DNA of 64,000 nucleotides, taken from contig NZ_CP016538.2 of the NCBI RefSeq assembly GCF_001687625.2, positions 3,216,722 to 3,280,721 on the forward strand. Direction: 5' to 3'. Position numbers and translations under genes: made by a program. The notes under the pieces are model-generated. The model had not been told where the DNA came from. It saw only the letters and a program-made list of their open reading frames with translations, and did not search any database. This stretch comes from Planococcus maritimus. Lineage in GTDB: Bacteria; Bacillota; Bacilli; Bacillales_A; Planococcaceae. Positions 17,855 through 27,463 of this stretch are shown here, in pieces. How positions within the stretch are numbered: the stretch's first letter is position 1; each line of letters opens with the position of its first letter.

Positions 17855-19060
17855 TTATTTTGAATCTCTAAATTCTATTCTTACTAAAGGTGTTTGATGT
17901 TCATATACTATTTTCCACCTATCTACTAAGCTTCTATTAAATGCTTCCGGCGTTTTACTTAGAAACAACAATTTAAAAAGTTCTGTTAAATCAAGAATAT
18001 GTAATAATCCTGATTCTTCCGCTCCAAACCCTATGATATCTTGATAAAGCTTATCCCAATCTAGCTCATGACGCATTTCTGAAATCAAAACTATACAATG
18101 ATTGGGTATATTATTATTTAATGTTAAATCAATTAAATCATTTTCTGAAGTATATACTTTTTGCTTTGTATTTACTGATTTTACAGCACCCCTTAATTGG
18201 TTAATTGCTTTATCTATATTCTTATGAATATTTGTTATAAGCCTTTTTGAACTTAATTCTTTTTCTCTATTCAATACCTGTGAAACTTTGGATTCGATAA
18301 AAATTAAATGACTTTCTTTAAATGCTAATATATCAGTTAATTCCCTCATTTTATCTTTTTTTATAATTTGAGGAGAATGATGACAAGTTTCATGATAATA
18401 CGAATTTAACAATGAATGAATAGATAATTCTAAGCCTTGTCCTTCATCCGATTGAGACAAGATAGTTTCTCCTACATCAAGGTCAATAACTTTTGTAGGT
18501 CCGCTAGGAATAAATTTTGTTTTAACAATAATTAATTCGATAGGGAGTTTTGTATTGCCAGAAAATAATTCTTCCATATATGTAATAAATCTATTCTCAG
18601 TCTCTATTTTCTCTTTAACATTAAAGTTCGTTTCAATAGAGAATAATAATTCTTTATCTATTTCTTTATTTTTTTCTAGTAAAGTAAGTTTGCCAGATAG
18701 TACATTTCTTGTTAATTCATCAAAAAGATATAGCTTATTCTCTAATTGTTGGAATGCTTTATAAATGGCTTGAAGCTCTTCTGTATTATTAACTGTATGA
18801 AAAATCATAAATGGATGTTCTTTATCATCAGCTATTTCCATGCCAACTGTAAGCCGTTTTGAATTACTAGGCTCGATTCTCTCTAAACTCAAATATAGTT
18901 TAATATTACATCCCTCATATATTGCTTTAATTATATTTGACGGAAGTTTAGCTACAAAAGGAACTGTTTGATCAAAAATTTCTTGAAAAAAAAGACCACC
19001 ACTCTCATTAATCATTTTCTCTTGCATATTAAATGAAGGTATATATATCAAAGTAATCAC
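17855..19060 (-). CDS. Uncharacterised protein with PD-(D/E)XK-like core
   Basis: A 401-residue protein of low GC. Around residues 240-290 it reads RELTDILAFKESHLIFIESK, giving Asp243 followed by E256-x-K258, and further on a helix with INQLRGAVKSV. This is the layout of a PD-(D/E)XK nuclease active site. The first 220 residues have no recognised domain. The frame starts at a GTG with weak ribosome-site support, and the ATG 11 codons inside is an alternative. The next gene upstream is a DUF6414-like gene 85 bp away; the two are probably one transcript. Nuclease activity is inference from motif only. Confidence 0.6.
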   Translation of the reverse strand: MITLIYIPSFNMQEKMINESGGLFFQEIFDQTVPFVAKLPSNIIKAIYEGCNIKLYLSLERIEPSNSKRLTVGMEIADDKEHPFMIFHTVNNTEELQAIYKAFQQLENKLYLFDELTRNVLSGKLTLLEKNKEIDKELLFSIETNFNVKEKIETENRFITYMEELFSGNTKLPIELIIVKTKFIPSGPTKVIDLDVGETILSQSDEGQGLELSIHSLLNSYYHETCHHSPQIIKKDKMRELTDILAFKESHLIFIESKVSQVLNREKELSSKRLITNIHKNIDKAINQLRGAVKSVNTKQKVYTSENDLIDLTLNNNIPNHCIVLISEMRHELDWDKLYQDIIGFGAEESGLLHILDLTELFKLLFLSKTPEAFNRSLVDRWKIVYEHQTPLVRIEFRDSK

Positions 19061-19145
19061 CCATTTAAATTATTTTTAAATCACCAAATCTCGCTTACTC
19101 ATAAAGCTCTTCTCCCACTACAGTTTGAGAGTTTTAAAAAAAGAT

Positions 19146-20018
19146 TTATGAATAAATTGCAATTGGAATTACTAATATAGCAGGACTAGATATTCTTGAA
19201 TTAATATTTGGAATTTCTAATTGTTCATCTGTTCCATTATTCATAGAATCTAACATTGTATCAAGAGCTTCTTGTTGAAATAACTTAAATCCCGTATTTC
19301 TAAATAAATTAATATCATCTGCATCATCAGACACAATCTTAACTACCTTTCCAAAGACTGTGTAGTTTCCATCAATAATTTCATTTGTATTTTTGTGAAT
19401 AAAATAGTTTAAATACACCGGTAGAACAGCTTTCAGGCTCTCATTCTTATTAATGGTACAGATTAAATCAAAACTATCATTTTCTGTTAAACTATTTTTC
19501 ATGCTTTTTATTTGTTTCAATATTTCTTGCTCATTATTCTTTTTCCCGCTCTTCTGAGGCGACTGAAATGTCATTGCTACCACCATCATTTGCTCAAAAG
19601 ATTCTAAAAGCGAAATTAAAGGATTTCTTTCTAATTTGCTTTCAAATCTAACAAAACTACCATGTGATAATTTCTCTAAATCACTTGTGTCATTAACTTC
19701 CATTATCAAATCATTTTCTTCTAGATATGAAAATAGTTTTGCAAATAAAGAAGTTGGAGTATGAACTCTTTCCTCACTAGAAGTTTTTTCTTCTGTTGTA
19801 CTTTTTTCTATACCCATAGCAGCCTTTATTTTAGTTTTTATTCCATACATTCCAAAGCCTGCTTCACCATCTACATTACTATTTGTACTTTTACCTTCTG
19901 TATTGGAAATATTCAAATTGTTGACTTGAGAAAATCCGTCTTCAATTACCGCTAACAAATCGAAGACAGCGTTTTGATTTAAATAAGTCGTTAATGGAAA
20001 CACACTTCTTTTAATCAT
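19146..20018 (-). CDS. DUF6414-like protein
   Basis: A 290-residue protein with the order I associate with DUF6414: an N-terminal YLNQNAVFDLLAVIEDGFS, a glycine/serine-rich GEAGFGMYGIK segment, the RVHTPTSLFAKLFSYLEEND block, LSHGSFVRFESKLERNPL, and a C-terminal domain ending in hydrophobic strands. No catalytic residues are evident. RBS AAGGAGAG precedes ATG 20018. It is co-oriented with the nuclease-like gene in the distal element. Function unknown. Confidence 0.6.
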   Translation of the reverse strand: MIKRSVFPLTTYLNQNAVFDLLAVIEDGFSQVNNLNISNTEGKSTNSNVDGEAGFGMYGIKTKIKAAMGIEKSTTEEKTSSEERVHTPTSLFAKLFSYLEENDLIMEVNDTSDLEKLSHGSFVRFESKLERNPLISLLESFEQMMVVAMTFQSPQKSGKKNNEQEILKQIKSMKNSLTENDSFDLICTINKNESLKAVLPVYLNYFIHKNTNEIIDGNYTVFGKVVKIVSDDADDINLFRNTGFKLFQQEALDTMLDSMNNGTDEQLEIPNINSRISSPAILVIPIAIYS

Positions 20019-20141
20019 TTAATCTCTCCTTATCTAAAATTTAATATGGAATTATAAACTTTATTTCCACTAATATTTAACGTACTTTCTAATTATATTA
20101 TAACAAAATATGGTATTTTATAGATGAGGAGGTGACAATAA

Positions 20142-20306
20142 ATGAGTGATTTAAAAAGACCCGGTACAGATAATCAACCACCAGGAAAATACAAAGAAGT
20201 CGGTCCAAGAGGTGGTGAAGTAGTTAAACCTCGAATAGTTAAAATTGATAAGGGCGATCGACTTCCACCAACACAAGAAAAAGGACGTAAATGGGAAAAA
20301 CAATAA
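20142..20306 (+). CDS. yjzC: YjzC-family small protein
   Basis: A 54-residue protein resembling Bacillus YjzC. It has the charged core PPGKYKEVGPRGGEV, then KIDKGDRLPPT, and ends GRKWEKQ. A very strong ribosome site (GAGGAGGTGA, 20126-20135) sits six bases before ATG 20142, and a terminator follows immediately. YjzC proteins are small, conserved and functionally unassigned. Its place inside the distal rlmH-linked element, divergent from the DUF6414-like gene, is unusual. Confidence 0.85.
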   Translation: MSDLKRPGTDNQPPGKYKEVGPRGGEVVKPRIVKIDKGDRLPPTQEKGRKWEKQ

Positions 20307-20318
20307 AAAATAATAATT

Positions 20319-20365
20319 AAACCACCTAAAACGCTGAAAACTAACGTTCTTGGTGGTTCTTTTTA
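20319..20365 (+). terminator. Terminator after yjzC
   Basis: AACCACC / GGTGGTT stem with a roughly 25-nt loop, followed by CTTTTT on the plus strand, 13 bp past the yjzC stop. Confidence 0.8.
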
Positions 20366-20369
20366 TAAA

Positions 20370-20396
20370 CCTCATTTACTTATGATACGGTTCTCC
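20370..20396 (-). repeat. Middle attachment-like repeat (att2)
   Basis: The minus strand reads GGAGAACCGTATCATAAG then TAAATGAGG, encoding GEPYHK-stop as at the rlmH terminus. It shares all but one base of its GGAGAACC-to-AAATGA core with att3. It separates elements 1 and 2. Confidence 0.75.
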
Positions 20397-20435
20397 GTAC
20401 TGTATCTAAATGAGGTCTTATTCTACTTTAAGACC

Positions 20436-20467
20436 AAAAGAGCTTAGTCAAATGACTAAGCTCTTTT
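20436..20467. terminator. Perfect 15-bp inverted repeat next to att2
   Basis: AAAAGAGCTTAGTCA pairs perfectly with its complement across two bases, with A and T tracts at the ends, as in a bidirectional terminator. It is 180 bp downstream of the PD-(D/E)XK nuclease gene. A smaller GGTCTT / AAGACC hairpin precedes it. The 20307-20647 gap holds these hairpins and att2 but no gene. Confidence 0.6.
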
Positions 20468-20647
20468 GCGAGATTGCGTTACTAAATAAGTCTACTAGCT
20501 CTTCACAGAACTAATCTGTCCTTGCTTAATTCGATTTTAAGCCGAACAAAGACACCGCAAGTTCACAATAATCATAACTTAATAATAGATAATTCGAAAT
20601 TTTTTAGTTTAAACATTATTGGTAAATTGCTTCATTTCTAGTCTTCT

Positions 20648-21745
20648 TTAAATTCCAACCTCTTCATCAGTCAATAGATTTTCTTGCTCATTTACAATCC
20701 ATTTTAAATCTGACAAATTTGCTTTTATTTTATTTAAGTCTGCTAATTTATCTATAAAAAACTGTTCTATAGCTTCAATATGATCTTTTTCGGCAAGGAA
20801 CTGAATAAGTGATTTACTTGTATAAAGCAAGAACCAGTCATTTTGATCTTCTGGACGTTGGAAGATCCAACCATAATTTGTTTTTTCAAATTCTCCAAAA
20901 GCATTCATCAACTCAGCTTTATATTCACTATTTGCGTGAACTTCGATAAAAACTGCAACTTCCGGATAATCACTTTCTTCAAATGTGAAACCACAGCCGA
21001 TAAATTTCCAATCACTTTGATCATTCTTAATTACATATCGATTGTTATCGCGAAGTTCAATTGCCCGGTTTCCCCAGGGTTTTGGTTTGCCGAAAAAGTT
21101 TATAAAAGCATGACTTGTTTTTCCATTCAAACATTGGTCTAACATTGATATTGTCTTTCCTAGGTTCTGAACAGAATAAACATCTTGCGGTAAAAAAGTT
21201 CTTGATTTATTCAATTCTATCTCCTCCATATACTTTAAAATTTGTTTGCAGTATAAATCAGCTTTATAGTTTTTTTGAAGCCAAGTGAATACTTGAAACC
21301 ACTGCAGCTGACAGAACGGAGTAGAGGATTTTTCTATCTGCTTAGGATCGAAATATTTTGTGATATAAAAAAGGTGTGTAGAGAAGCCCGCTTTTTTGCT
21401 TTGCTGAAGGTGTTCTTGGTAACGTTGCAATTGTAAATGTCCTTCTCCACTACTAAGCTTGTTTTCAATAAAAACCAGCTTACGGATTCCACCTTGCCTA
21501 AAGGTGATAACTATATCAGGTCTGCTGTCTGTAGAATGTGTGATTAACTTCGTGTATGTTTTTTGAGTGTGTACTTTAATGTCATGGATATCAATCAGAT
21601 CGATACTTGCAAATTCTTTGAAGAAACTAATCAATATATTTTTCTGCTCAAAAAGCGGTGCAATAATTTCAGTTAGATAGTCCTCATATGGATTAGCTGC
21701 TGTACTTCGCAATAAATTAGAAATTTTTGTAAATGAAGAAGACAT
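20648..21745 (-). CDS. PD-(D/E)XK nuclease family protein
   Basis: A 365-residue protein whose N-terminal half fits the PD-(D/E)XK nuclease superfamily (PDDEXK_4-like). It has Glu21 in NPYEDYLTE, Asp77 in SRPDIVITF, E94-x-K96 in VFIENK, and a following Q-L-Q-R-Y helix. The C-terminal 170 residues resemble a separate alpha/beta domain with no name I can give. ATG 21745 follows GGAG. It is the third of three co-oriented genes in element 1. DNA cleavage in defence is inferred from family and setting. Confidence 0.8.
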   Translation of the reverse strand: MSSSFTKISNLLRSTAANPYEDYLTEIIAPLFEQKNILISFFKEFASIDLIDIHDIKVHTQKTYTKLITHSTDSRPDIVITFRQGGIRKLVFIENKLSSGEGHLQLQRYQEHLQQSKKAGFSTHLFYITKYFDPKQIEKSSTPFCQLQWFQVFTWLQKNYKADLYCKQILKYMEEIELNKSRTFLPQDVYSVQNLGKTISMLDQCLNGKTSHAFINFFGKPKPWGNRAIELRDNNRYVIKNDQSDWKFIGCGFTFEESDYPEVAVFIEVHANSEYKAELMNAFGEFEKTNYGWIFQRPEDQNDWFLLYTSKSLIQFLAEKDHIEAIEQFFIDKLADLNKIKANLSDLKWIVNEQENLLTDEEVGI

Positions 21746-21920
21746 TTTACTCCGCCGCTCTTATATATTTTTAGAACCTTAAGCATTAAACCTAAATTTA
21801 TACTTTGCTTTTGCAGAATACATTATTAGATAGATGATGTATAAGAAACGCTTCTTCCCCCCTAGAAAACTAACGAGGTTTCGTATTCTTCAAGATATCT
21901 GTATATTCTTTAAATACTAA

Positions 21921-24900
21921 TCACTGTCGTCGATCTTGCAATCTTTTCGCAATCTTTTCTTCGGAGTCATGCCATTGTGCTTCCCAGTTATAAGAATCTG
22001 CAATTTCTTTTATAACGGTACCCACATAAGGGTATTCAAAGAACAAACTTTCAGTCCATTTATTATATTTCGCTGCAAGTTTGCGCTCTCGTTCTCCCCC
22101 TTCCCCTCCCCAATAAAATCCTTGAGAATTATGAACCCCGATTAAGAACCCTCGGGCAATTTCTGTTGATGATATGTCTTCCATTACTTCACAAACTTCT
22201 GGACAAGGCCATATGCCATTCACACCTACTGGTGCCTTAGCTAAAAGTTTCCCTATGCACCGATCCCCAGCTTCTAAACGACCATATTTTCCGCACAATC
22301 TCCTGACTTCTGAGAGCCAGTTGGAAAGGATGGCTACATCAACCATTCCTTTAGTATCTGTACCGGGAATTTTCGAAATACTTTCTAGTAAAAGGTTGGC
22401 TGCATATGCTACTGCTGAATGCTTCTCGGGGTTTTCGACCTTCCACTCTAATAAGTCCTCTCTCTTATCCTGTCTGTTGTAAACAAGAGTAACCGCTTGA
22501 ACAAATAAAAGTGGAGATTCAATAACTTGAGCTTCAAGATTAGGTATTCCATGCTTACTTTTATACAATATCTCTATAAATAGAAACTCAAGTTTCGCTA
22601 TTTCATTCTGAGTAATTTCCACGCTTTTACTAAGTACTTCAAATGCTTTTGAAATTTGGTGTTTTTCAAGTTTGAAATCATTTAACGGTTCGGCATCAAC
22701 TGTGGCAACATCGTGTAGTAGCAACTTCAGTCGAGATGTCTCCAGACTGTCAAGGTACCTTTGTGCAGCATGAAACGCAGCCCGAGGGCGCTGAGCCTCT
22801 AACAAACAATCAACTAATTTAATGAGCTCAGCTGAAGTATAAGAACCTCCGAATGGAAGTACCGTTTGCCAATAAAATCTATAAATTTCTTTGTTATCGT
22901 CTTCAATAAGTCTCCAAGTAGATTCGTTAAATGGTGCACATATAAATAATTTTTTTCGCGCTTCATCAGTCAAATCCTTAGCTGTTGCTTTTAAGATTTC
23001 TATACGTAAATCTTCCTCAATAGAATAAATAAATCCTTTTAAACACTGTTCTGTCTTGCTTTTAAGCTCGTCATTAATTGATAGACATTGTTCAATAAAA
23101 TCTACTCTTTGCTTAAATTCAGGAATACATAACGTTATATAACGACCAATTACTTCAGGAGCATTACTACCATCCATTAATTCTTTAATTCCCTCAAAAC
23201 TAAAATCATTCCATATTTCGATTACCGCTTTCATCCGTAGACTATCGATTCTCGCCTCATATTGTTGAAAATCAAAATGATTATCTTCTATTTCCTCAGG
23301 TGACTCATTTACCCATTGTTCAGTGAACAGCCAACTATAATTGACTATTGGATTTTGAATTCGGAGGTTATCATAAGCTATACGAGCACGATTATGAGTT
23401 ACCTCCTTAAGCTCTTGATGATTGCTTTCTCGAATAAAAGCAAATTGCCGAATACGCTCGCGTAACAATGCTTTAGAGACTTCAGTAGCATCCTTAGACC
23501 ATTGATCGATTAAATCCCAAATTCTGTTTTGATCTTCCTCGAGCATGCTTTGCAAATATTTAACTAAGTCGCTCAGTGTTTCTTCATCATGAGCTGGCCA
23601 ATTAATTAGTAAATCTAGTGCATACCGTTTGAATTCGAAATACTCTCTATATGTTACAACCTGTCCAGCTCCTGATGCTTCGTTACGCCAATGAGGTCTG
23701 TGACTATAATGTCCAATTTCAGAACCAGGTTTAATCTGATCGATGGCAATATCCCAACTGATATCTGGATAGCGCTCAGTTAGTTTCTCCAACACCTTAC
23801 ATCGCTGTTCTAGGGTGGCTCCTGTTTGTGGCATCCAGGATCTGAAAATAGCTTTAAGACTTGTCTCGGGTGTATTAACCCAATTGTCGTCGATTTTCGA
23901 TTGAGATAGGCGTGCCAGAATTAATGATACTTGCAACAGGTTTTGAGGCTTCCAAGCTAGATATTCCAGTCCCCAAAGAAGTCCAGTGCGGGACGGTGTT
24001 CTTCCAAACAAACTATTGTCTACTGGTTTAAGGAGATTCAACACAATAGGATTTTCGTAACGCAAGTCATTTCTAATAATCTTTAAAAATTCACTTGGAG
24101 CAGCTTCAGCGAATAGAGGAAGATCTCGTTCGTGAGAAATCAATTTCTCAAGTGTTAATGGTGTTAAAAGTTTCCTTACTAGTATTGCAACTCGACTTTC
24201 AACTTCAACACCTAGACGGCTATAAAACAAATCACTTCCATAAACCGCCAAAATAACTAGGGTCTCGCAAATACCTTTGCGTAAAGCATCAGAGTGATTA
24301 CGTGTCTTGTCATAAAGAGCAGCAGCCCATCTATCTTTTTCTGGTAATTCAAGTGCCGGATCAGATTCTGAGAGTACATATTCTGCTGCTGAAAAAAATT
24401 GTTCTAAGTCCTTTGCCGTTACCAATCTCTCAACCGCAAAAAGTACATCTATTTTTGAAACTACACCTCTAAAGCGACCGACAGACCATACTGGACTGTC
24501 ATCAAATCTAAGAAAACGAGCTAATTCGATTTCGATTTCCTCATAATTGCAATTTGCTACTTTAGAAATAACCTCACGATCTGCTTCTTTCTCCGATTGC
24601 CACGCACCGATTAACGCCATCGGTATTAAATTTTTTGCTGCTTTATCCTCTCCAGCCCATATCGGTTTTCTAATCGCCGCATTTTTAGAGAGACGCCGAC
24701 GAAGAATTGTAGGTGATTGTCCTGACTCTCTTGCAAGTCTAGGCACTTCTTCTTCTTCGACTCCCATGGAAATGAGTGCATTCTTAAAAGAGGGATAGTT
24801 GAGGATATCAAGCCTAACATCAGCTTCCACATCAACTGCATTACGTGGTCGAATAATAATACAATGAAGTCGAAGATGGGCATTTAAAATCTCGCGCTCA

Positions 24901-25823
24901 GTATCCTCAGAATGAATAATTGGGATAAAAGGTACCGTGGATTTAACAAGAGTACGGAGCGCTTCAGGAGATCTAAAAATTGTTGCCACATCTTTTAGAT
25001 GTTGAAATTCTTCCTCTTCAAACAAACAAGAAAGAAAAGCAAGTGCTTCCCCCTTTGAGTCAGCGGCCACAACAAAAGGTCTACTAGGAGAATTGTTAAT
25101 CCATTCTTTAAATAAATCTCTACTGGCAACAATTGAAGAAGTAAAAATAGCAGTCGTTAAAGGAGGATCGCTAGCATTTGACCACCGATCCCATACCATT
25201 TCTAGTGTTTCATAGCCGCTTATGGGTAAGTCCAGCTGTTCTGCGAACCATACTTGTGCTGGTATCGATTGCTCCAACCACTGTTCGAGATCACTTGCAT
25301 CAAAAACTCTAACTGCTTTCCAGTCACTTTCCTCATTTTTTTGAGTCTCCCAAGTCTTGTTACCAGGCCAATTGCGAGGGGTAACAAATACGAAAGTGCT
25401 ATTGGCCCTTACAGTAGGATCGACAGTAGTTAATCGTGCATTGTAATCCGCTTCAGCCTTACTATTTATCTTTTGATCAGTTCCGAATTCCCAATAAGAC
25501 TCACCTTCAGGAATCCATGGGGTAGCGACTCCAGCTTTTACAAAACCATCGGAACCCTTCCTCTGCCCGTTATCATAACCCGGAAAATTGACGTGGGAGA
25601 GATTCCCGCCGGTTGAATGTACCAATTTCCGTAGTAATACTGGCAGAAGACTACGAGACTCAATTTGACTATTAGCCCATTGCTCAATTTGTCTGGCTTT
25701 AATAGTAAGGAAATGGGGGGAATGGGCATATTGCTGAGCTAAAGCTTCTTCATTTATTTGCGATGAAATGTTATTTTGAAGAGCACCGTCTCCAAGTTGA
25801 GTTGTTTTTTTAATTGACTTCAA
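21921..25823 (-). CDS. Very large (1300 aa) protein with restriction-endonuclease-like N-terminus
   Basis: A 1300-residue soluble protein. Residues 40-200 read like a restriction-endonuclease-like domain (LLPVLLRKLVHST, GSDGFV with Asp92, SYWEFGTD with Glu112, then KAEADYNARL, FVFVTPRNW and DASDLEQWLEQ). The catalytic Lys is not in the standard E-x-K position. A central part around 240-330 resembles a degenerate nucleoside-triphosphatase (FVVAADSKGEALAFL), and residues 400-1250 are mostly helical repeats. It starts at TTG 25823 behind GAGGTG. No phage structural or transposition features are seen. It is probably the sensor/scaffold of the local system; function not known. Confidence 0.6.
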   Translation of the reverse strand: MKSIKKTTQLGDGALQNNISSQINEEALAQQYAHSPHFLTIKARQIEQWANSQIESRSLLPVLLRKLVHSTGGNLSHVNFPGYDNGQRKGSDGFVKAGVATPWIPEGESYWEFGTDQKINSKAEADYNARLTTVDPTVRANSTFVFVTPRNWPGNKTWETQKNEESDWKAVRVFDASDLEQWLEQSIPAQVWFAEQLDLPISGYETLEMVWDRWSNASDPPLTTAIFTSSIVASRDLFKEWINNSPSRPFVVAADSKGEALAFLSCLFEEEEFQHLKDVATIFRSPEALRTLVKSTVPFIPIIHSEDTEREILNAHLRLHCIIIRPRNAVDVEADVRLDILNYPSFKNALISMGVEEEEVPRLARESGQSPTILRRRLSKNAAIRKPIWAGEDKAAKNLIPMALIGAWQSEKEADREVISKVANCNYEEIEIELARFLRFDDSPVWSVGRFRGVVSKIDVLFAVERLVTAKDLEQFFSAAEYVLSESDPALELPEKDRWAAALYDKTRNHSDALRKGICETLVILAVYGSDLFYSRLGVEVESRVAILVRKLLTPLTLEKLISHERDLPLFAEAAPSEFLKIIRNDLRYENPIVLNLLKPVDNSLFGRTPSRTGLLWGLEYLAWKPQNLLQVSLILARLSQSKIDDNWVNTPETSLKAIFRSWMPQTGATLEQRCKVLEKLTERYPDISWDIAIDQIKPGSEIGHYSHRPHWRNEASGAGQVVTYREYFEFKRYALDLLINWPAHDEETLSDLVKYLQSMLEEDQNRIWDLIDQWSKDATEVSKALLRERIRQFAFIRESNHQELKEVTHNRARIAYDNLRIQNPIVNYSWLFTEQWVNESPEEIEDNHFDFQQYEARIDSLRMKAVIEIWNDFSFEGIKELMDGSNAPEVIGRYITLCIPEFKQRVDFIEQCLSINDELKSKTEQCLKGFIYSIEEDLRIEILKATAKDLTDEARKKLFICAPFNESTWRLIEDDNKEIYRFYWQTVLPFGGSYTSAELIKLVDCLLEAQRPRAAFHAAQRYLDSLETSRLKLLLHDVATVDAEPLNDFKLEKHQISKAFEVLSKSVEITQNEIAKLEFLFIEILYKSKHGIPNLEAQVIESPLLFVQAVTLVYNRQDKREDLLEWKVENPEKHSAVAYAANLLLESISKIPGTDTKGMVDVAILSNWLSEVRRLCGKYGRLEAGDRCIGKLLAKAPVGVNGIWPCPEVCEVMEDISSTEIARGFLIGVHNSQGFYWGGEGGERERKLAAKYNKWTESLFFEYPYVGTVIKEIADSYNWEAQWHDSEEKIAKRLQDRRQ

Positions 25824-25950
25824 AGTATTAACACCTCTTCATTGTTAGTATCGTCTAAAATATTTTTCGTTTTTTTAAAAGAACTATTTAGGGAAAAGGT
25901 GTGAAATGAAAGAGAGAACTCTTTACTTCAAGATTTTTTATGATCTGAAT

Positions 25951-27273
25951 TTAAGTTTTGAAAGCCCATGGCACCTGCTGTGTCTGCCATTCTTTTTGAT
26001 CAGAATGGTGCAAGTAATTTCCTTTGTAACCTATAATGTATAAAAGACCGAGCTCTAGATACAAAATTCCCGTTCGTCCTATGTTATATGAATCCATTAC
26101 ATTCATTTTTTCAAACACGGCATTTGGCGTTGGGTGTGTAAGGTGATTGCGGTATTGAGTAAAGAGAGTTGGGAAATCCCTTATATTTGTTTCTTGTAAA
26201 CGAAGCGACGGTAGATTAGGTATATCTGTATTTAGCTGAATTACTTCGGCCATTTTTTTCATTCGCATATATGCTTTTGTTTTCTTTTTTTTGAATTCCT
26301 CTTCAGTCATCGGACTTTTAGGAAGCTGTGTAAGAATAAGCCACCAAACAGTTTCTAGTCCAACTTGTGCTGGAATTGCGGGCTGACCTACAAATGAAGT
26401 TTGGTTAGCTTCGCAAAGCCAGTGAATACTTCTCGCCAACGCAGTGTGAATGTATTGGTCCTTTATAGTCTTGTGTAGCTTTGGAAGAAGTTCATACAGT
26501 AAACCATGTTGGTCTCTTACCCAATTTGGTTTCTTCTCGTATCTGTCCATAAAAATCCGCTTATATTCCTCTGCTACCTTCTCACCCTCTTTATAACCAA
26601 TAAGGATTGGAAAGCCGACCCTCCTCCCTGCACATAAACTAAATCCTAATCGAAGGGTTTCAATAATGGACTCTGCGTCTTCCTTCAAAAAGAGTATATT
26701 ATTGGATTTTCTAATTTCAATAATATGCGTTAAGGCATAATCCCATTCATCTTCTGAATTTTTCACTATTTTCTTTGATTCTATGTCATATCCTCGTTGG
26801 ATAGTTAACTCCCACTCTTCAATTGTTATGGTCATATGTGCGAAAGTTCTTAGGCTCCCATAATCTACTACAGATCCTCCACGCAGTTCAATGAAGTTAG
26901 AGACATGTAATTGCAAACAATCTATCATGAGCGGTTCTGAAAATGATGATATAAAGTTTGGAGTTGCACTAATGGTGGAATGTTGTTCCCAAAGGTTAAA
27001 TACTCCACCTACATGTCCTGTCTGCGCGGTTAAGTTAGTCTCAGTTCTTAAAGTGGTTCCCTTATTCTTATTATTGATAAAATCAACTAATTCTGTCTGT
27101 TGACTTGCTATGGACCCTTCCAACTGAATGAAATTAGTGTGCCCGAATAACATGCGTATTTCTCCATCCGCCGAGATCGTTGACCCTTCCACCTCTAGAA
27201 TGAACGGTCCTTTATAAATCGGTACCTCTCTCTTCCCAAAAAACGAACTAAATATTGGCTGCTTTCTTGTCAT
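25951..27273 (-). CDS. HEPN-motif protein, ApeA-like architecture
   Basis: A 440-residue protein. The first 200 residues form a beta-rich domain (YKGPFILEVEGS, IRMLFGHTNFIQLEGS). The last 150 are helical and contain R375-N-H-L-T-H380, the R-x4-H motif of HEPN ribonucleases, followed by a hydrophobic helix. This two-part layout resembles ApeA-type abortive-infection proteins, in which HEPN cleaves RNA on phage sensing. RBS AGGGAGAG precedes ATG 27273. It is the first of three minus-strand genes in element 1, 127 bp ahead of the 1300-residue gene. The RNase role is inferred. Confidence 0.65.
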   Translation of the reverse strand: MTRKQPIFSSFFGKREVPIYKGPFILEVEGSTISADGEIRMLFGHTNFIQLEGSIASQQTELVDFINNKNKGTTLRTETNLTAQTGHVGGVFNLWEQHSTISATPNFISSFSEPLMIDCLQLHVSNFIELRGGSVVDYGSLRTFAHMTITIEEWELTIQRGYDIESKKIVKNSEDEWDYALTHIIEIRKSNNILFLKEDAESIIETLRLGFSLCAGRRVGFPILIGYKEGEKVAEEYKRIFMDRYEKKPNWVRDQHGLLYELLPKLHKTIKDQYIHTALARSIHWLCEANQTSFVGQPAIPAQVGLETVWWLILTQLPKSPMTEEEFKKKKTKAYMRMKKMAEVIQLNTDIPNLPSLRLQETNIRDFPTLFTQYRNHLTHPTPNAVFEKMNVMDSYNIGRTGILYLELGLLYIIGYKGNYLHHSDQKEWQTQQVPWAFKT

Positions 27274-27463
27274 CTGCTTCTCTCCCTTCTTCAGATACAG
27301 ATATAAACATTTTCACAAGAAATTATAAATGTGATATTAAAGAATAATTTAGTAGATTTAAAAAGCACGTCCTAACTCTATCTCCAGTATAATACTGATA
27401 CATTTGTAGTTCTTCTTATTTTTCAGAACTTAATTTTTTCCTGTATTTTTAAATTTCTTTCAG

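Larger units (their letters stand above)
17802..20396 (-). mobile_element. SCC-like element 2 (distal), about 2.6 kb, no recombinase
   Basis: Bounded by two near-identical rlmH-end mimics (17802-17826 and 20370-20396) in the same orientation. The interior is strongly AT-rich compared with both chromosomal sides. Cargo is a protein with a nuclease-like motif, a DUF6414-like protein and a yjzC-family gene. It lies directly behind element 1, giving a tandem array downstream of rlmH. No serine recombinase or transposase is present, so it would need one in trans or be a remnant. Confidence 0.6.
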
